DNA of 64,000 nt from Mucilaginibacter mallensis (GTDB lineage: Bacteria > Bacteroidota > Bacteroidia > Sphingobacteriales > Sphingobacteriaceae): assembly GCF_900105165.1 (NCBI RefSeq), contig NZ_LT629740.1, positions 248,001 to 312,000 on the forward strand, read 5' to 3'. The notes beneath the pieces are model-generated. The model saw only the letters and a list, made by a program, of their open reading frames with translations. It had not been told where the DNA came from and did no database searches. The translations under genes and the position numbers were made by a program. Positions 1-8,326 of the stretch are shown here, piece by piece. The number at the start of each line of letters is the position of its first letter. The stretch's first letter is position 1.

Positions 1-574
1 ATGCCCGTGCCGATTCCTTAACATCATGCTCGGTATAATTGCCCCGGCCAATGGTAAACAGTTCCATCAGCTCACGGGCAAAATTCTCATTAGGGTGCCC
101 TTTTTGATTTTGCTGATTATTTAAAAACTGTAGCATAGCCGGTGATTTGGATACCTCCATCACCATAGTGCGAAAATTACCCAGGGCATTGCTGCGCTGT
201 ATATTATTGAGTTGTTGAGCAAATGATGCACGGTTGCTGCGGCAGGCAAAATGGTTATGCCAAAATAGGGTCATCTTTTCCCTTAGCTGAGCATCGGTTT
301 TGCTCATTTTATCAATCCAGGCCAGGTTAAGATCTTTTTCCTGCTGACGCTGCTCCTGCAAAAATATTTTTTTGGCGCCGATGTCGCCTTTCATCAGCAT
401 GGTGTAATCGGTGCTATCCTTAATTATATCAATTGAATCGCTATTATCAGACGTTTTAAACAGTTGTTTAACTGTTGCTTTGGCGGTCAGGTGCTCGTCA
501 TCGCTTACATCCTCAAACCGCATCCCAAATGCTGCCCTTGTAAACAGGTGTTTTATTGGCTTAATGTTATCCAT
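1..574 (-). CDS. DUF1800 family protein, N-terminal part (runs off window)
   Basis: The reverse strand is open from an ATG at 574 to the window edge, about 191 codons. The translation begins MDNIKPIKHLFTRAAFG and later shows LFWHNHFA and NENFARELMELFTIGRG. These are the recognisable blocks of DUF1800, a family of unknown biochemical role that in Bacteroidota often lies next to a DUF1501 gene. The C-terminal half and any partner gene are outside the window. It is divergent from the DUF3857 gene at 710, with about 135 bp between the two starts. Family assignment is good; function is unknown. Confidence 0.8.
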   Translation of the reverse strand, partial: MDNIKPIKHLFTRAAFGMRFEDVSDDEHLTAKATVKQLFKTSDNSDSIDIIKDSTDYTMLMKGDIGAKKIFLQEQRQQEKDLNLAWIDKMSKTDAQLREKMTLFWHNHFACRSNRASFAQQLNNIQRSNALGNFRTMVMEVSKSPAMLQFLNNQQNQKGHPNENFARELMELFTIGRGNYTEHDVKESARA

Positions 575-709
575 GCCGCTGTATGACTACGGTATTTGCA
601 ATTGGTTTAACATGGTGTATTACTAATAGTTATATTTATTTACGACAGGTGATATTTTCTTTAACATATCCTGTCAACTTTATTATATTAGTGCCGATTA
701 AACCTCACA

Positions 710-2656
710 ATGAATAAGATTTTTGCGCTGTTAGCGCTAAGCATATTTACATTGTTTGTTAAGGCGCAAACCCCTAAAGCACCAACACAAACAATATCAA
801 CAAAAGAAAGCCAGTTAAAGAAGGAAAGCCTGCCGGTAAAGGAAGGCCAGCCATATGGCAAGGTAGATACCGCCGACCTTGAACTCAAAAGCTGTGATTT
901 TGAAAAGGATGCCAATGCCATGGTGCTTTTTGATAAGGCTGAAGTATCATTTGACCCCTATGGCGAGATCACTTTTATACGCCATAAAAGGATCAAGATA
1001 TTTAATGACAAGGGGAAAGACCAAGCCAATATAAACATACCCTATATTGACGGTATGCACGGTGTTGAGGCTGAGACAATAAATCTTAACGGCAATACTA
1101 TAGAATATATCCCGGTTGATGATAAACTCATTTATAAGGAAAAGATTAACAAATACCACCGGTCGTTGATCCTTACATTCCCAGGCGTAAAGCCCGGGTC
1201 TATTATTGAACTGAAATATAAATGGACAATACGTTCCTTCCTTTTACCGGCATGGGAGTTTCAATCAGAAATTCCAACACGCTACTCGGAACTTGATATT
1301 ACAATAGCTAAAGAAAATCGTATTGCTATAGTCTTTAAGATAAGCCAGGATTTCTCGAAGAAAATTGATGAGGATGTGATTTTTAGAGGCAGAAGAACAG
1401 TACGGGCGCTATCAAATATACATTCATTTAAAGTAGAGCCTTATATGACCCCTATTGAAGACAACTTGCAAAGGGCTCAATTTAAACCCTACAGCTTTCT
1501 TTGGCCAGCAATTAGTAAGGAACTGATATATGATGATGATTTTGGTAAACAACTAAACCAAAAGTTAAACGATGAAAAAGCGATACTAGCAAAGATTGAT
1601 TCCATTAAGAGCGAAAAGCTTAAGGTAGATTCTATTTTTAATATAGTAAAAAACAGGATGGTATGGGATAAAAAAGACCGCTGGTTTACTAATGTAGGGG
1701 TGCAAAAGGCCTGGGATAAAAAGACCGGAAATTCTGCTGAAATTAACCTGATATTATACCATTTACTGGTAAAGGCAGGTATAAAAGCATATCCAATGGT
1801 TGTAAGCACCCCCGATAATGGTATTATTGACCCAGACTATCCTGACCTAGCGCAATTTAATAAGGTGGTGGTTTATATACAGCGGGATAGCACGAAACAT
1901 TATATACTTGATGCTACAGGTAAATATAGCATATATAACCAAATACCTTATGAATTATTGAGCTCATATGGTTTTTTGGTAGCCCCTAAAACAGGTAATA
2001 ATATATTATTTAATATTCAATGTGATACCGCATCAGCCCAATTGGTTTTTGTAAATGCTGATATAAAATCAGAAGGCAAAATGAGCGGAACGGCCGACAT
2101 CGTAAGCAATGGTTATAACAAGGTAAATAGCCTGAAATTATATGACGACCTGGGCGAGAAGAAATATATTGATAATCTTACCGATGCTGATAACAACCTG
2201 AAAATATCATCGCTTAAACTGGAAAATCAGCATAGCGATACCTTGTCATTAGAGCAGCATATTAACTTCGATCTTAATTTATCAGCCTCTGATAATAACT
2301 ACATTTATTTTAATCCTAATTTGTTTACCTTATTTGGTACTAATCCCTTTTTAAGCGAAGACAGGTATAGTAATATTGATTTTATTTTCAAAAATAATGT
2401 TTACATAAGCGGTGTATACAAAATACCTGATGGTTACAAAGTTGATGTTTTGCCACAAAACCAGATAATGAGTACAGAGGATAAAGGCCTGATTTTTAAA
2501 AGGATCATAGGTGAACAGGACGGGAATGTATTGGTGCGCTATATTATATCCAGAAAAAGGACCCGTTACACAAAGGAAGAATATCATGAATTGTACCAGT
2601 TCTATAAAAAAATGTTCGAAATGCTCAATGAGCAAATTGTATTGAAGAAGTCGTAG
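710..2656 (+). CDS. Secreted DUF3857/transglutaminase-like protein, copy 1 (catalytic residues lost)
   Basis: The protein has 648 residues. It opens with a signal peptide (about 1-19, ending VKAQ), followed by a DUF3857 domain (about 60-270), a transglutaminase-like core (about 290-410) and a beta-rich C-terminal part. It is probably exported to the periplasm or cell surface. Aligned by eye with the third paralogue (4677-6608), the catalytic Cys is Ser342 in the motif GNSAEI and the catalytic His is Lys385 in QFNK. Only the Asp (D401 in YILDA) remains, so it is unlikely to be a working transglutaminase or protease. It is the first of three head-to-tail paralogues, 35 bp before the next. The role of the family is not established; binding of a glycan or peptide is one possibility. 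Confidence 0.85.
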   Translation: MNKIFALLALSIFTLFVKAQTPKAPTQTISTKESQLKKESLPVKEGQPYGKVDTADLELKSCDFEKDANAMVLFDKAEVSFDPYGEITFIRHKRIKIFNDKGKDQANINIPYIDGMHGVEAETINLNGNTIEYIPVDDKLIYKEKINKYHRSLILTFPGVKPGSIIELKYKWTIRSFLLPAWEFQSEIPTRYSELDITIAKENRIAIVFKISQDFSKKIDEDVIFRGRRTVRALSNIHSFKVEPYMTPIEDNLQRAQFKPYSFLWPAISKELIYDDDFGKQLNQKLNDEKAILAKIDSIKSEKLKVDSIFNIVKNRMVWDKKDRWFTNVGVQKAWDKKTGNSAEINLILYHLLVKAGIKAYPMVVSTPDNGIIDPDYPDLAQFNKVVVYIQRDSTKHYILDATGKYSIYNQIPYELLSSYGFLVAPKTGNNILFNIQCDTASAQLVFVNADIKSEGKMSGTADIVSNGYNKVNSLKLYDDLGEKKYIDNLTDADNNLKISSLKLENQHSDTLSLEQHINFDLNLSASDNNYIYFNPNLFTLFGTNPFLSEDRYSNIDFIFKNNVYISGVYKIPDGYKVDVLPQNQIMSTEDKGLIFKRIIGEQDGNVLVRYIISRKRTRYTKEEYHELYQFYKKMFEMLNEQIVLKKS

Positions 2657-2691
2657 CTATTATTATATTTATACTGATTAAACCTTATCCA

Positions 2692-4665
2692 ATGAATAAA
2701 TTTTTTACCCTGATTGCGTTATTTGCAATTGCCTTTTCTGCTAAAGCACAGCAAGTAACCCCCGTTTATGAGCCTTATGGCAAGGTTAGTAACGAAGACC
2801 TGGCGATGAAAGCCTGCGACTTTGACAAAGATGCTAATGCCGAGATCCTGATCCGCAAAGGTGACCAGTATTATGATCAGAATCTTAATATTATTATGGA
2901 TTATCATGAACGTATTAAGATTTTCAATGATGAGGGAAAGGACAAGGCAAACATCAGGATAGAATATTATTCAATTGATAACTACGAATATATTACAGGC
3001 ATACAGGCCGAAACTATAAACATGGTTGATGGCAAACAGGAAATTACCAAACTGGATAAGAAACTGATATATAAACAAACAGTTGATAAGTACAGGAGTG
3101 TTATAACCTTTACTATGCCTAACGTTAAGGCAGGTTCAATTATTGAATATAAGTATACCTTTAATACAGCCTCGGCTGAAAATATACCTACATGGTATTT
3201 CCAGGACAATGTACCCATCAGGTATGGAGAATATATGACTAATATTCCTGAATGGTTTTTCTTCTCAACGCAAACACATATGCACTCCATGTATACAAAA
3301 CGTACCAGCACAAATGGTACCGGGAACATAACGATTGATCATAGCCCAATCTCCTACACGTCGGCAATAGAAGACAGGGTACTGGTTAATGAACCGGCCC
3401 TGCGTGATGAGCCCTATATGAGCTCAAGAAATGATAACCTGGAATGCGTGCTCTTTAACCTCACATCATTCAGGCCACCCTACGGATTTGTTCAGAATTT
3501 TTCTGAAACGTGGGCAAAAGTTGGTGAAAAGCTTAGCGCGAACGAGGATTTTGGTGGTCAGTTTAAAAGAAAATTAACAAACGAGGATGCGATAATTGAA
3601 AAGGCCAAAGCACTTAAAACTGACGATGAAAAGATAGCCTATCTTTTTAAGGAAGTGCAAAATGATATGAAGTGGAACGAAGAGGATGATTGGTATACCA
3701 ATGATGGCACTTGCAAAGCGTGGGATAGCAAAACAGGTAATTCAACCGAAATTAACCTAATACTATACCATTTGCTTAAAAAGTCGGGCGTTAAGGCCTT
3801 GCCAATGGTTGTAAGTACGCGTAAACACGGCAAGGTAAACCCGGTTTTCTCTTATGTATACCAATTTAACCGTGCTGTAGTATATATACCTGTTGATAGT
3901 ACTAAAAGCTACATACTTGATGCCAGTAGCAAGTATAATATGTATAATGAAATTCCTTATAATCTTCTGAATTCATCGGGCTTATATGTAAACAGCGATC
4001 TGAAAGATTATGAACTGGTTTTCCTGAATAAACAAGCACCTGTACGCACATCGATATTTATAACTGCCGATATAAAACCTGATGGGAAAGTAAATGGCAC
4101 AGCGCAATTAAGCAGTTATAGCTATGGCCGTATAGATGGTATTAAACGCTATAAAACAGATGGGGAGAAAAAATATATCGACTATTTAAGGGATGATGAT
4201 AATAATTTAAAAATAGCATCACTTAAAATGGATAATATGGATGTTGATACCTTGCCATTGATGCAGAGTATTAATTTTAATCTTGACCTTGCCGGCTCTG
4301 ATGAAAACTACATTTATTTTAATCCAAACCTGTTTACATCGTTACATAAAAATCCTTTTTTAAGCGATACGCGCACCACTGATATTGATTTTGGCTACCT
4401 GGATAATCTTACACTTAACGGTATGTATAAAGTGCCGGCAGGTTATAAGATTGATGCCTTGCCTAAAAACGTCAGCATGACCACGCCCGATAATGGAATT
4501 ACCTTCAGGCGCTTTATAGCTGAACAGGATGGCACCATAGCTGTGCGCTATACCATAAGTTATAAAAAGAGCATCTATTTTAAAGAGAATTATGCCGATT
4601 TTCATGAGTTTTTTAAGAAGATGTATGAAATGCTGAATGAACAAATAGTGCTTAAAAAATCCTGA
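2692..4665 (+). CDS. Secreted DUF3857/transglutaminase-like protein, copy 2 (catalytic residues lost)
   Basis: This 657-residue protein is a close paralogue of the gene before it. They share the signal peptide plan, the DUF3857 domain, the YxNDGTCKAWDSKTGNS region and a nearly identical C-terminus (MLNEQIVLKKS in both). The transglutaminase Cys position is Ser351 (GNSTEI) and the His position is Arg394 (QFNR), with Asp410 kept, so it is predicted to be catalytically dead. Its 5' leader also resembles that of copy 1, which points to a tandem duplication that included the upstream region. It ends 11 bp before the third paralogue, so co-transcription is likely. Function is unknown. Confidence 0.85.
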   Translation: MNKFFTLIALFAIAFSAKAQQVTPVYEPYGKVSNEDLAMKACDFDKDANAEILIRKGDQYYDQNLNIIMDYHERIKIFNDEGKDKANIRIEYYSIDNYEYITGIQAETINMVDGKQEITKLDKKLIYKQTVDKYRSVITFTMPNVKAGSIIEYKYTFNTASAENIPTWYFQDNVPIRYGEYMTNIPEWFFFSTQTHMHSMYTKRTSTNGTGNITIDHSPISYTSAIEDRVLVNEPALRDEPYMSSRNDNLECVLFNLTSFRPPYGFVQNFSETWAKVGEKLSANEDFGGQFKRKLTNEDAIIEKAKALKTDDEKIAYLFKEVQNDMKWNEEDDWYTNDGTCKAWDSKTGNSTEINLILYHLLKKSGVKALPMVVSTRKHGKVNPVFSYVYQFNRAVVYIPVDSTKSYILDASSKYNMYNEIPYNLLNSSGLYVNSDLKDYELVFLNKQAPVRTSIFITADIKPDGKVNGTAQLSSYSYGRIDGIKRYKTDGEKKYIDYLRDDDNNLKIASLKMDNMDVDTLPLMQSINFNLDLAGSDENYIYFNPNLFTSLHKNPFLSDTRTTDIDFGYLDNLTLNGMYKVPAGYKIDALPKNVSMTTPDNGITFRRFIAEQDGTIAVRYTISYKKSIYFKENYADFHEFFKKMYEMLNEQIVLKKS

Positions 4666-4676
4666 TAATTACTGTT

Positions 4677-6608
4677 ATGCGTAAATTTTTAAATGGCTTG
4701 TTGTTAACAGTTGTTCTGGCAGGTGTTGTTGGCACTAAGGGCAATTGCCAGGATGTTATTCCGAAGGAATTTTATACTGCCGCGGGTATACCCGATTCTT
4801 TAAAAGAGGATGCTAATTCAATTGTACGTTACTCAATTGACGAAGTAACCATAAAAGGGCCGGGCGAAGCAGTAGTTAAACACCATAGTCTGATTACCAT
4901 TTTGAATGAAAAAGGCGATGACGAAGCTAACATACGATACACCTATAATAAAAAGTATGATACTTATAGTTTTATAGATGTGCGTGCCTTTGATGCAAAT
5001 GGGGTGCAGGTAAAAAAGTATCACAAAAGCGACTTTTATGATTATGCACTCATAGGTGGTTGGGATGTAGCCAATGATGAGCGTTACCTCGACCTTAAGC
5101 ATACTGTAGCAAGTTACCCAACAACAATTGAGGTGGAGTATGAAGAGGATATAAGTAGTTTTATAAGTCTGGATAATTGGTATATACAAAATATAGAGCA
5201 ATCGGTACAAAATGAAACCTATAAGGTGCTGGCTAAACCGGCTATAGGCTTCAGGTATAAATACACTAACATTAAGCTTAACGCTGAGAAAGGCAAGGCT
5301 GATGATTATGATACCTACACTTGGCAGGTGAAAAATTTAAAGGCCATTAAAAAGGAGGAGAATGTTTTAATGACCTCAGTAATTCCCTTCGTTTCATTTG
5401 GCACAAATGCTTTTAATTGCGATGGTTATCCGGGCAATATAAGTACATGGCAGGATTATGGCAAATGGGTATATGGCTTAAATAAGGATGTTTGTACGCT
5501 AAGCCCGCAACGCGTAGCTGAAATAAGAAAAATGACCGATACCATTAAAACGGATAAAGAGAAAGCGAAGTTTTTATATCAGTATTTACAACAAAATACA
5601 CGTTATGTAAGTGTACAATTAGGAATTGGGGGTTGGAAACCGTTTGATGCCAATTTTGTGGATACCAAAAAGTATGGTGATTGTAAAGCGCTGGCCAATT
5701 ATATGTATGCTTTGTTAAAGGCTGTAAATATCCCGTCTTATTGGGCGGTGGTGTACGCTGGTTTTAACGGACTATCATCAGATCCTGCTTTTCCGAAAAA
5801 TCAGTTTAACCATGAAATTTTGTGCATTCCATTTAAAAATGATACTACCTGGCTTGATTGCACCATGACTACCCGGCAATTTGGCCAGCCGGGGCCATTT
5901 ACTGAAAACCGTAATGCGCTGCTGATTACAGAAGATGGCGGTAAACTGGTAAACACACCTAAGAGTAAACCCGAAGATAACCAGTTTAACAGCGAAGTGC
6001 ACGTTGTGCTTGATGCTGATGGCGGGGCCAAAGCGCAGGTGAAAATTTTAAGCACAGGTGAGTACAGGGAAGAATACATCCAAATGGGATATAAAAAACA
6101 GGATGAGCAAAAGGATGATCTGTTAAATGATCTTAGCATGAGGCAGCCTTCAGTCTTTAATTTTCAATATGGTAATGATAAAGATGGAATTAAGGAATTA
6201 GACCTGAACCTGGAATATGACAAACTATATGATATTGCCTCCGGCGACAAACAGTTTTATCATACCAATATTTTTGAATTGTGGAATTTAACAGTACCTA
6301 TATCAGAAAAAAGAAAAAGTGATTATTGCTTTGATTTTCCAAGGATAAAAACCTGCGTAACCACCATCGATCTGCCTGTTGGCTTTGAGGTAGAAACCTT
6401 GCCTGCTAACCAGCATCTGAAATTTACTTATGGTGATTATGACATAAAATTTGTTTATGATGCGGCTAAAAACCAAGTGGTCAGCACCGCTAAATTTAAT
6501 TTAGCAAACCAGGTTATACCGGCTGCAAAATATACCGAAATGCAGCAATACATGGATGCCATTGCCAAAGCGCAAAATAAAAAGCTGGTAATACATCGCA
6601 AGGCGTAA
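4677..6608 (+). CDS. Secreted DUF3857/transglutaminase protein, copy 3 (catalytic triad intact)
   Basis: The protein has 643 residues with a signal peptide (about 1-24, ending KGNCQ), a DUF3857 domain and a transglutaminase-like core. Unlike its two upstream neighbours it keeps the full triad: Cys336 in YGDCKALA, His379 in QFNHE and Asp394 in WLDCT. It is therefore the only member of this trio likely to have cysteine-hydrolase or transglutaminase-type activity. It is more diverged from copies 1 and 2 than they are from each other. It lies 11 bp after copy 2 and 11 bp before the aat start, so all four genes may share a transcript. The substrate is unknown. Confidence 0.85.
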   Translation: MRKFLNGLLLTVVLAGVVGTKGNCQDVIPKEFYTAAGIPDSLKEDANSIVRYSIDEVTIKGPGEAVVKHHSLITILNEKGDDEANIRYTYNKKYDTYSFIDVRAFDANGVQVKKYHKSDFYDYALIGGWDVANDERYLDLKHTVASYPTTIEVEYEEDISSFISLDNWYIQNIEQSVQNETYKVLAKPAIGFRYKYTNIKLNAEKGKADDYDTYTWQVKNLKAIKKEENVLMTSVIPFVSFGTNAFNCDGYPGNISTWQDYGKWVYGLNKDVCTLSPQRVAEIRKMTDTIKTDKEKAKFLYQYLQQNTRYVSVQLGIGGWKPFDANFVDTKKYGDCKALANYMYALLKAVNIPSYWAVVYAGFNGLSSDPAFPKNQFNHEILCIPFKNDTTWLDCTMTTRQFGQPGPFTENRNALLITEDGGKLVNTPKSKPEDNQFNSEVHVVLDADGGAKAQVKILSTGEYREEYIQMGYKKQDEQKDDLLNDLSMRQPSVFNFQYGNDKDGIKELDLNLEYDKLYDIASGDKQFYHTNIFELWNLTVPISEKRKSDYCFDFPRIKTCVTTIDLPVGFEVETLPANQHLKFTYGDYDIKFVYDAAKNQVVSTAKFNLANQVIPAAKYTEMQQYMDAIAKAQNKKLVIHRKA

Positions 6609-6619
6609 ATTTGCTCCTG

Positions 6620-7255
6620 ATGATATTCAGGCTTGATGAACGTTTACTATTTCCGGAACCTGCTTTGGCCGAGGAAGATGGCTTGCTGGCTGTTGGCGGC
6701 GACTTGTCGACCAAACGTTTGCTGCTGGCTTATCAAAATGGTATATTCCCCTGGTATAGCGATGATTCGCCTATACTATGGTATTCGCCGCATGAAAGGT
6801 TTGTGCTTTTTCCGGATGAACTGAAGGTTTCAAAAAGTATGCGGCAAGTGCTGCGGTCGGGTAAATTCACCATCAGCATGAATAAAGCTTTCAGCGATGT
6901 TATTGAAGCCTGCTCCGTTGTTGAACGTATAGGGCAGGATGGCACCTGGATCACCGAAGATATGAAAGCCGCCTACAAGCAATTACATGCCGAAGACTAT
7001 GCGCATTCAGTTGAAGTTTGGGAACAGGGGAGTTTGGTCGGCGGTTTTTATGGTGTACAGGTTGGTCATGTTTTTTGTGGTGAGAGTATGTTTAGTCGCG
7101 TTAGCAATGCATCAAAAACCGCGCTGATATGGTTATGTAATAGTGGCTTATATAAATTAATCGATTGTCAGGTGCATACTGAGCACCTGGAATCAATGGG
7201 TGCAAGGATGATACCCCGTGAAGAATATATGGCTTTGCTGCGTGGGAATGGTTAA
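6620..7255 (+). CDS. aat: Leucyl/phenylalanyl-tRNA--protein transferase
   Basis: This 211-residue cytoplasmic enzyme transfers Leu or Phe from charged tRNA to the N-terminus of proteins that start with Arg or Lys, marking them for ClpAP in the N-degron pathway. Visible family blocks are GLLAVGGDLS, NGIFPWYS, WYSPHERFVL, TWITEDM, HSVEVWE, GGFYGVQVG, FCGESMFS and DCQVHTEHLESMGAR, which span the full family length. The ATG at 6620 is preferred over the in-frame TTG at 6611 because MIFRLDERLLFP is the usual N-terminus. It follows the third DUF3857 gene by 11 bp. Identification is secure. Confidence 0.95.
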   Translation: MIFRLDERLLFPEPALAEEDGLLAVGGDLSTKRLLLAYQNGIFPWYSDDSPILWYSPHERFVLFPDELKVSKSMRQVLRSGKFTISMNKAFSDVIEACSVVERIGQDGTWITEDMKAAYKQLHAEDYAHSVEVWEQGSLVGGFYGVQVGHVFCGESMFSRVSNASKTALIWLCNSGLYKLIDCQVHTEHLESMGARMIPREEYMALLRGNG

Positions 7256-7288
7256 TGAATTTTTAACTTAGCGAACCATCTCCTCCCT

Positions 7289-7373
7289 GTCATTGCGAGC
7301 GATAGCGTGGCAACCTCGTCGCCTGTATATTGAACGCGACGAGGTTGCTTCGTCGTTCCTCCTCGCAATGACA
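7289..7373. repeat. REP-like palindrome, family 1 copy a
   Basis: Outer arms TGTCATTGCGAG and CTCGCAATGACA are complementary, and an inner stem around CGACGAGG is present. The right half (7328-7373) recurs at 34043-34088 with a single visible mismatch over 46 bp. The outer arms also recur at 16077-16185. Confidence 0.85.
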
Positions 7374-7390
7374 TAGGGAGTAAAGGGATA

Positions 7391-7472
7391 GAGACTTACG
7401 AAGTTTAATTCGGTGTTGTCTGTTTTCAATGGTCTCATTGAGGGCTACGCCGGTTTAAAACTTCGTAAGTCT
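7391..7472. repeat. Inverted repeat with long loop
   Basis: The arm AGACTTACGAAGTTT at about 7392-7406 is matched by its reverse complement AAACTTCGTAAGTCT at about 7457-7471. They enclose roughly 50 bp that shows no coding potential. It may be a stem-loop or a decayed mobile unit. Confidence 0.65.
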
Positions 7473-7488
7473 GGGCACAACAAAACAT

Positions 7489-7565
7489 GTCATTCTGAGC
7501 GATAGCGAAGAAACTTTCAGGCGGATGCCAGGCGTTCAGGTTCTTCGCTATCGCTCAGAATGACA
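7489..7565. repeat. REP-like palindrome, family 1 copy b
   Basis: The arms TGTCATTCTGAGCGATAGCG and their reverse complement (CGCTATCGCTCAGAATGACA) pair over about 20 bp, with GAAGAA/TTCTTC extending the stem. It is a diverged member of the CATTGCGAG/CATTCTGAG palindrome family and lies directly upstream of ruvC. Confidence 0.85.
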
Positions 7566-7576
7566 AAAGAGAAAAT

Positions 7577-8179
7577 ATGCAGCAGATCAACCAAAAAGAG
7601 CGGATAATTTTAGGCATCGACCCGGGTACGTCGGTAATGGGTTATGGACTGGTGAAAGAAGTCGGCTCAAAAGTGGAACTGATCAGCCTGGGCGTGGTGA
7701 AGATGGAAAAGATAGACGATCACATGCTGAAGTTGCAGCGCATATTTGAAAAAACCGTTGCCCTTATTGATAACTATCACCCCGATTGCCTGGCAATTGA
7801 GGCGCCTTTTTACGGTAAAAACATCCAGGTAATGTTAAAGCTGGGCCGCGCGCAGGGCGTGTGTATGGCAGCTGCATTATCGCGCAATATTACTATTACC
7901 GAATACGCTCCCCGCAAAATAAAACAATCCATAACCGGTAATGGTAATGCCACAAAGGAACAGGTGGCAAACATGCTGCAAACTTTGCTTGGTTTTAAAG
8001 AAACCCCGGAGTTTTTGGATGCTACCGATGGTTTGGCAGTGGCCGTTTGCCATTCCTTTCAGCGCGTGCCCGTTGGTAAAAGCGGAAAGGTCACCAGTAA
8101 GAAAGCTTACTCAGGCTGGGAAACTTTTGTTAAGGATAACACCAGCAGGGTTGCCGGTATAGCTAAAAAGGCAAAATAA
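7577..8179 (+). CDS. ruvC: Crossover junction endodeoxyribonuclease RuvC
   Basis: This is the Holliday-junction resolvase of homologous recombination. As a dimer with RuvAB it nicks symmetric strands at branched DNA. The protein has 200 residues, a little longer than E. coli RuvC because of a Lys-rich C-terminal tail. The RNase H-like active site is visible: Asp15 in GIDPGT, Glu75 in AIEAPFYG, and Asp148 and Asp151 in FLDATDGLAVA. The ATG at 7577 gives MQQINQKERIILGIDPG. ruvA and ruvB are not in the window. Identification is secure. Confidence 0.96.
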   Translation: MQQINQKERIILGIDPGTSVMGYGLVKEVGSKVELISLGVVKMEKIDDHMLKLQRIFEKTVALIDNYHPDCLAIEAPFYGKNIQVMLKLGRAQGVCMAAALSRNITITEYAPRKIKQSITGNGNATKEQVANMLQTLLGFKETPEFLDATDGLAVAVCHSFQRVPVGKSGKVTSKKAYSGWETFVKDNTSRVAGIAKKAK

Positions 8180-8254
8180 GACCCCGCGTTTGTCATATAT
8201 TTATCACCATTTAGCGGCTATTAATCAATGGATACGCTCTTGCTAAAACCTTTC

Positions 8255-8285
8255 TTTGAATTGTAAATAATTAGCGCTACCTTTG
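8255..8285 (+). promoter_or_regulatory. Bacteroidota-type promoter of the DEAD-box helicase gene
   Basis: A -33 box TTTG at 8255-8258 and a -7 box TACCTTTG at 8278-8285 are separated by 19 bp, matching the Bacteroidota consensus. The predicted start of transcription is near 8291, which gives a leader of about 36 nt before the ATG at 8327. It argues against the upstream TTG at 8294. Confidence 0.8.
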
Positions 8286-8326
8286 CGCCCGATTTGGCGA
8301 TGTTGCCAAATTCGTTATTTAAATTC

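Larger units (their letters stand above)
7256..7576. other. Repeat-filled intergenic region between aat and ruvC
   Basis: No gene is visible in this 321-bp stretch. It holds three separate palindromic units: a REP-like element at 7289-7373, a widely spaced inverted repeat at about 7392-7471, and a second REP-like element at 7489-7565 that ends 11 bp before the ruvC start. No clear TAnnTTTG promoter was seen for ruvC. Confidence 0.7.

Noticed and set aside
7256-7576. CRISPR array
   Set aside because: The repeats are palindromic units of different sequence and spacing, not direct repeats with regular spacers, and no cas genes are present.
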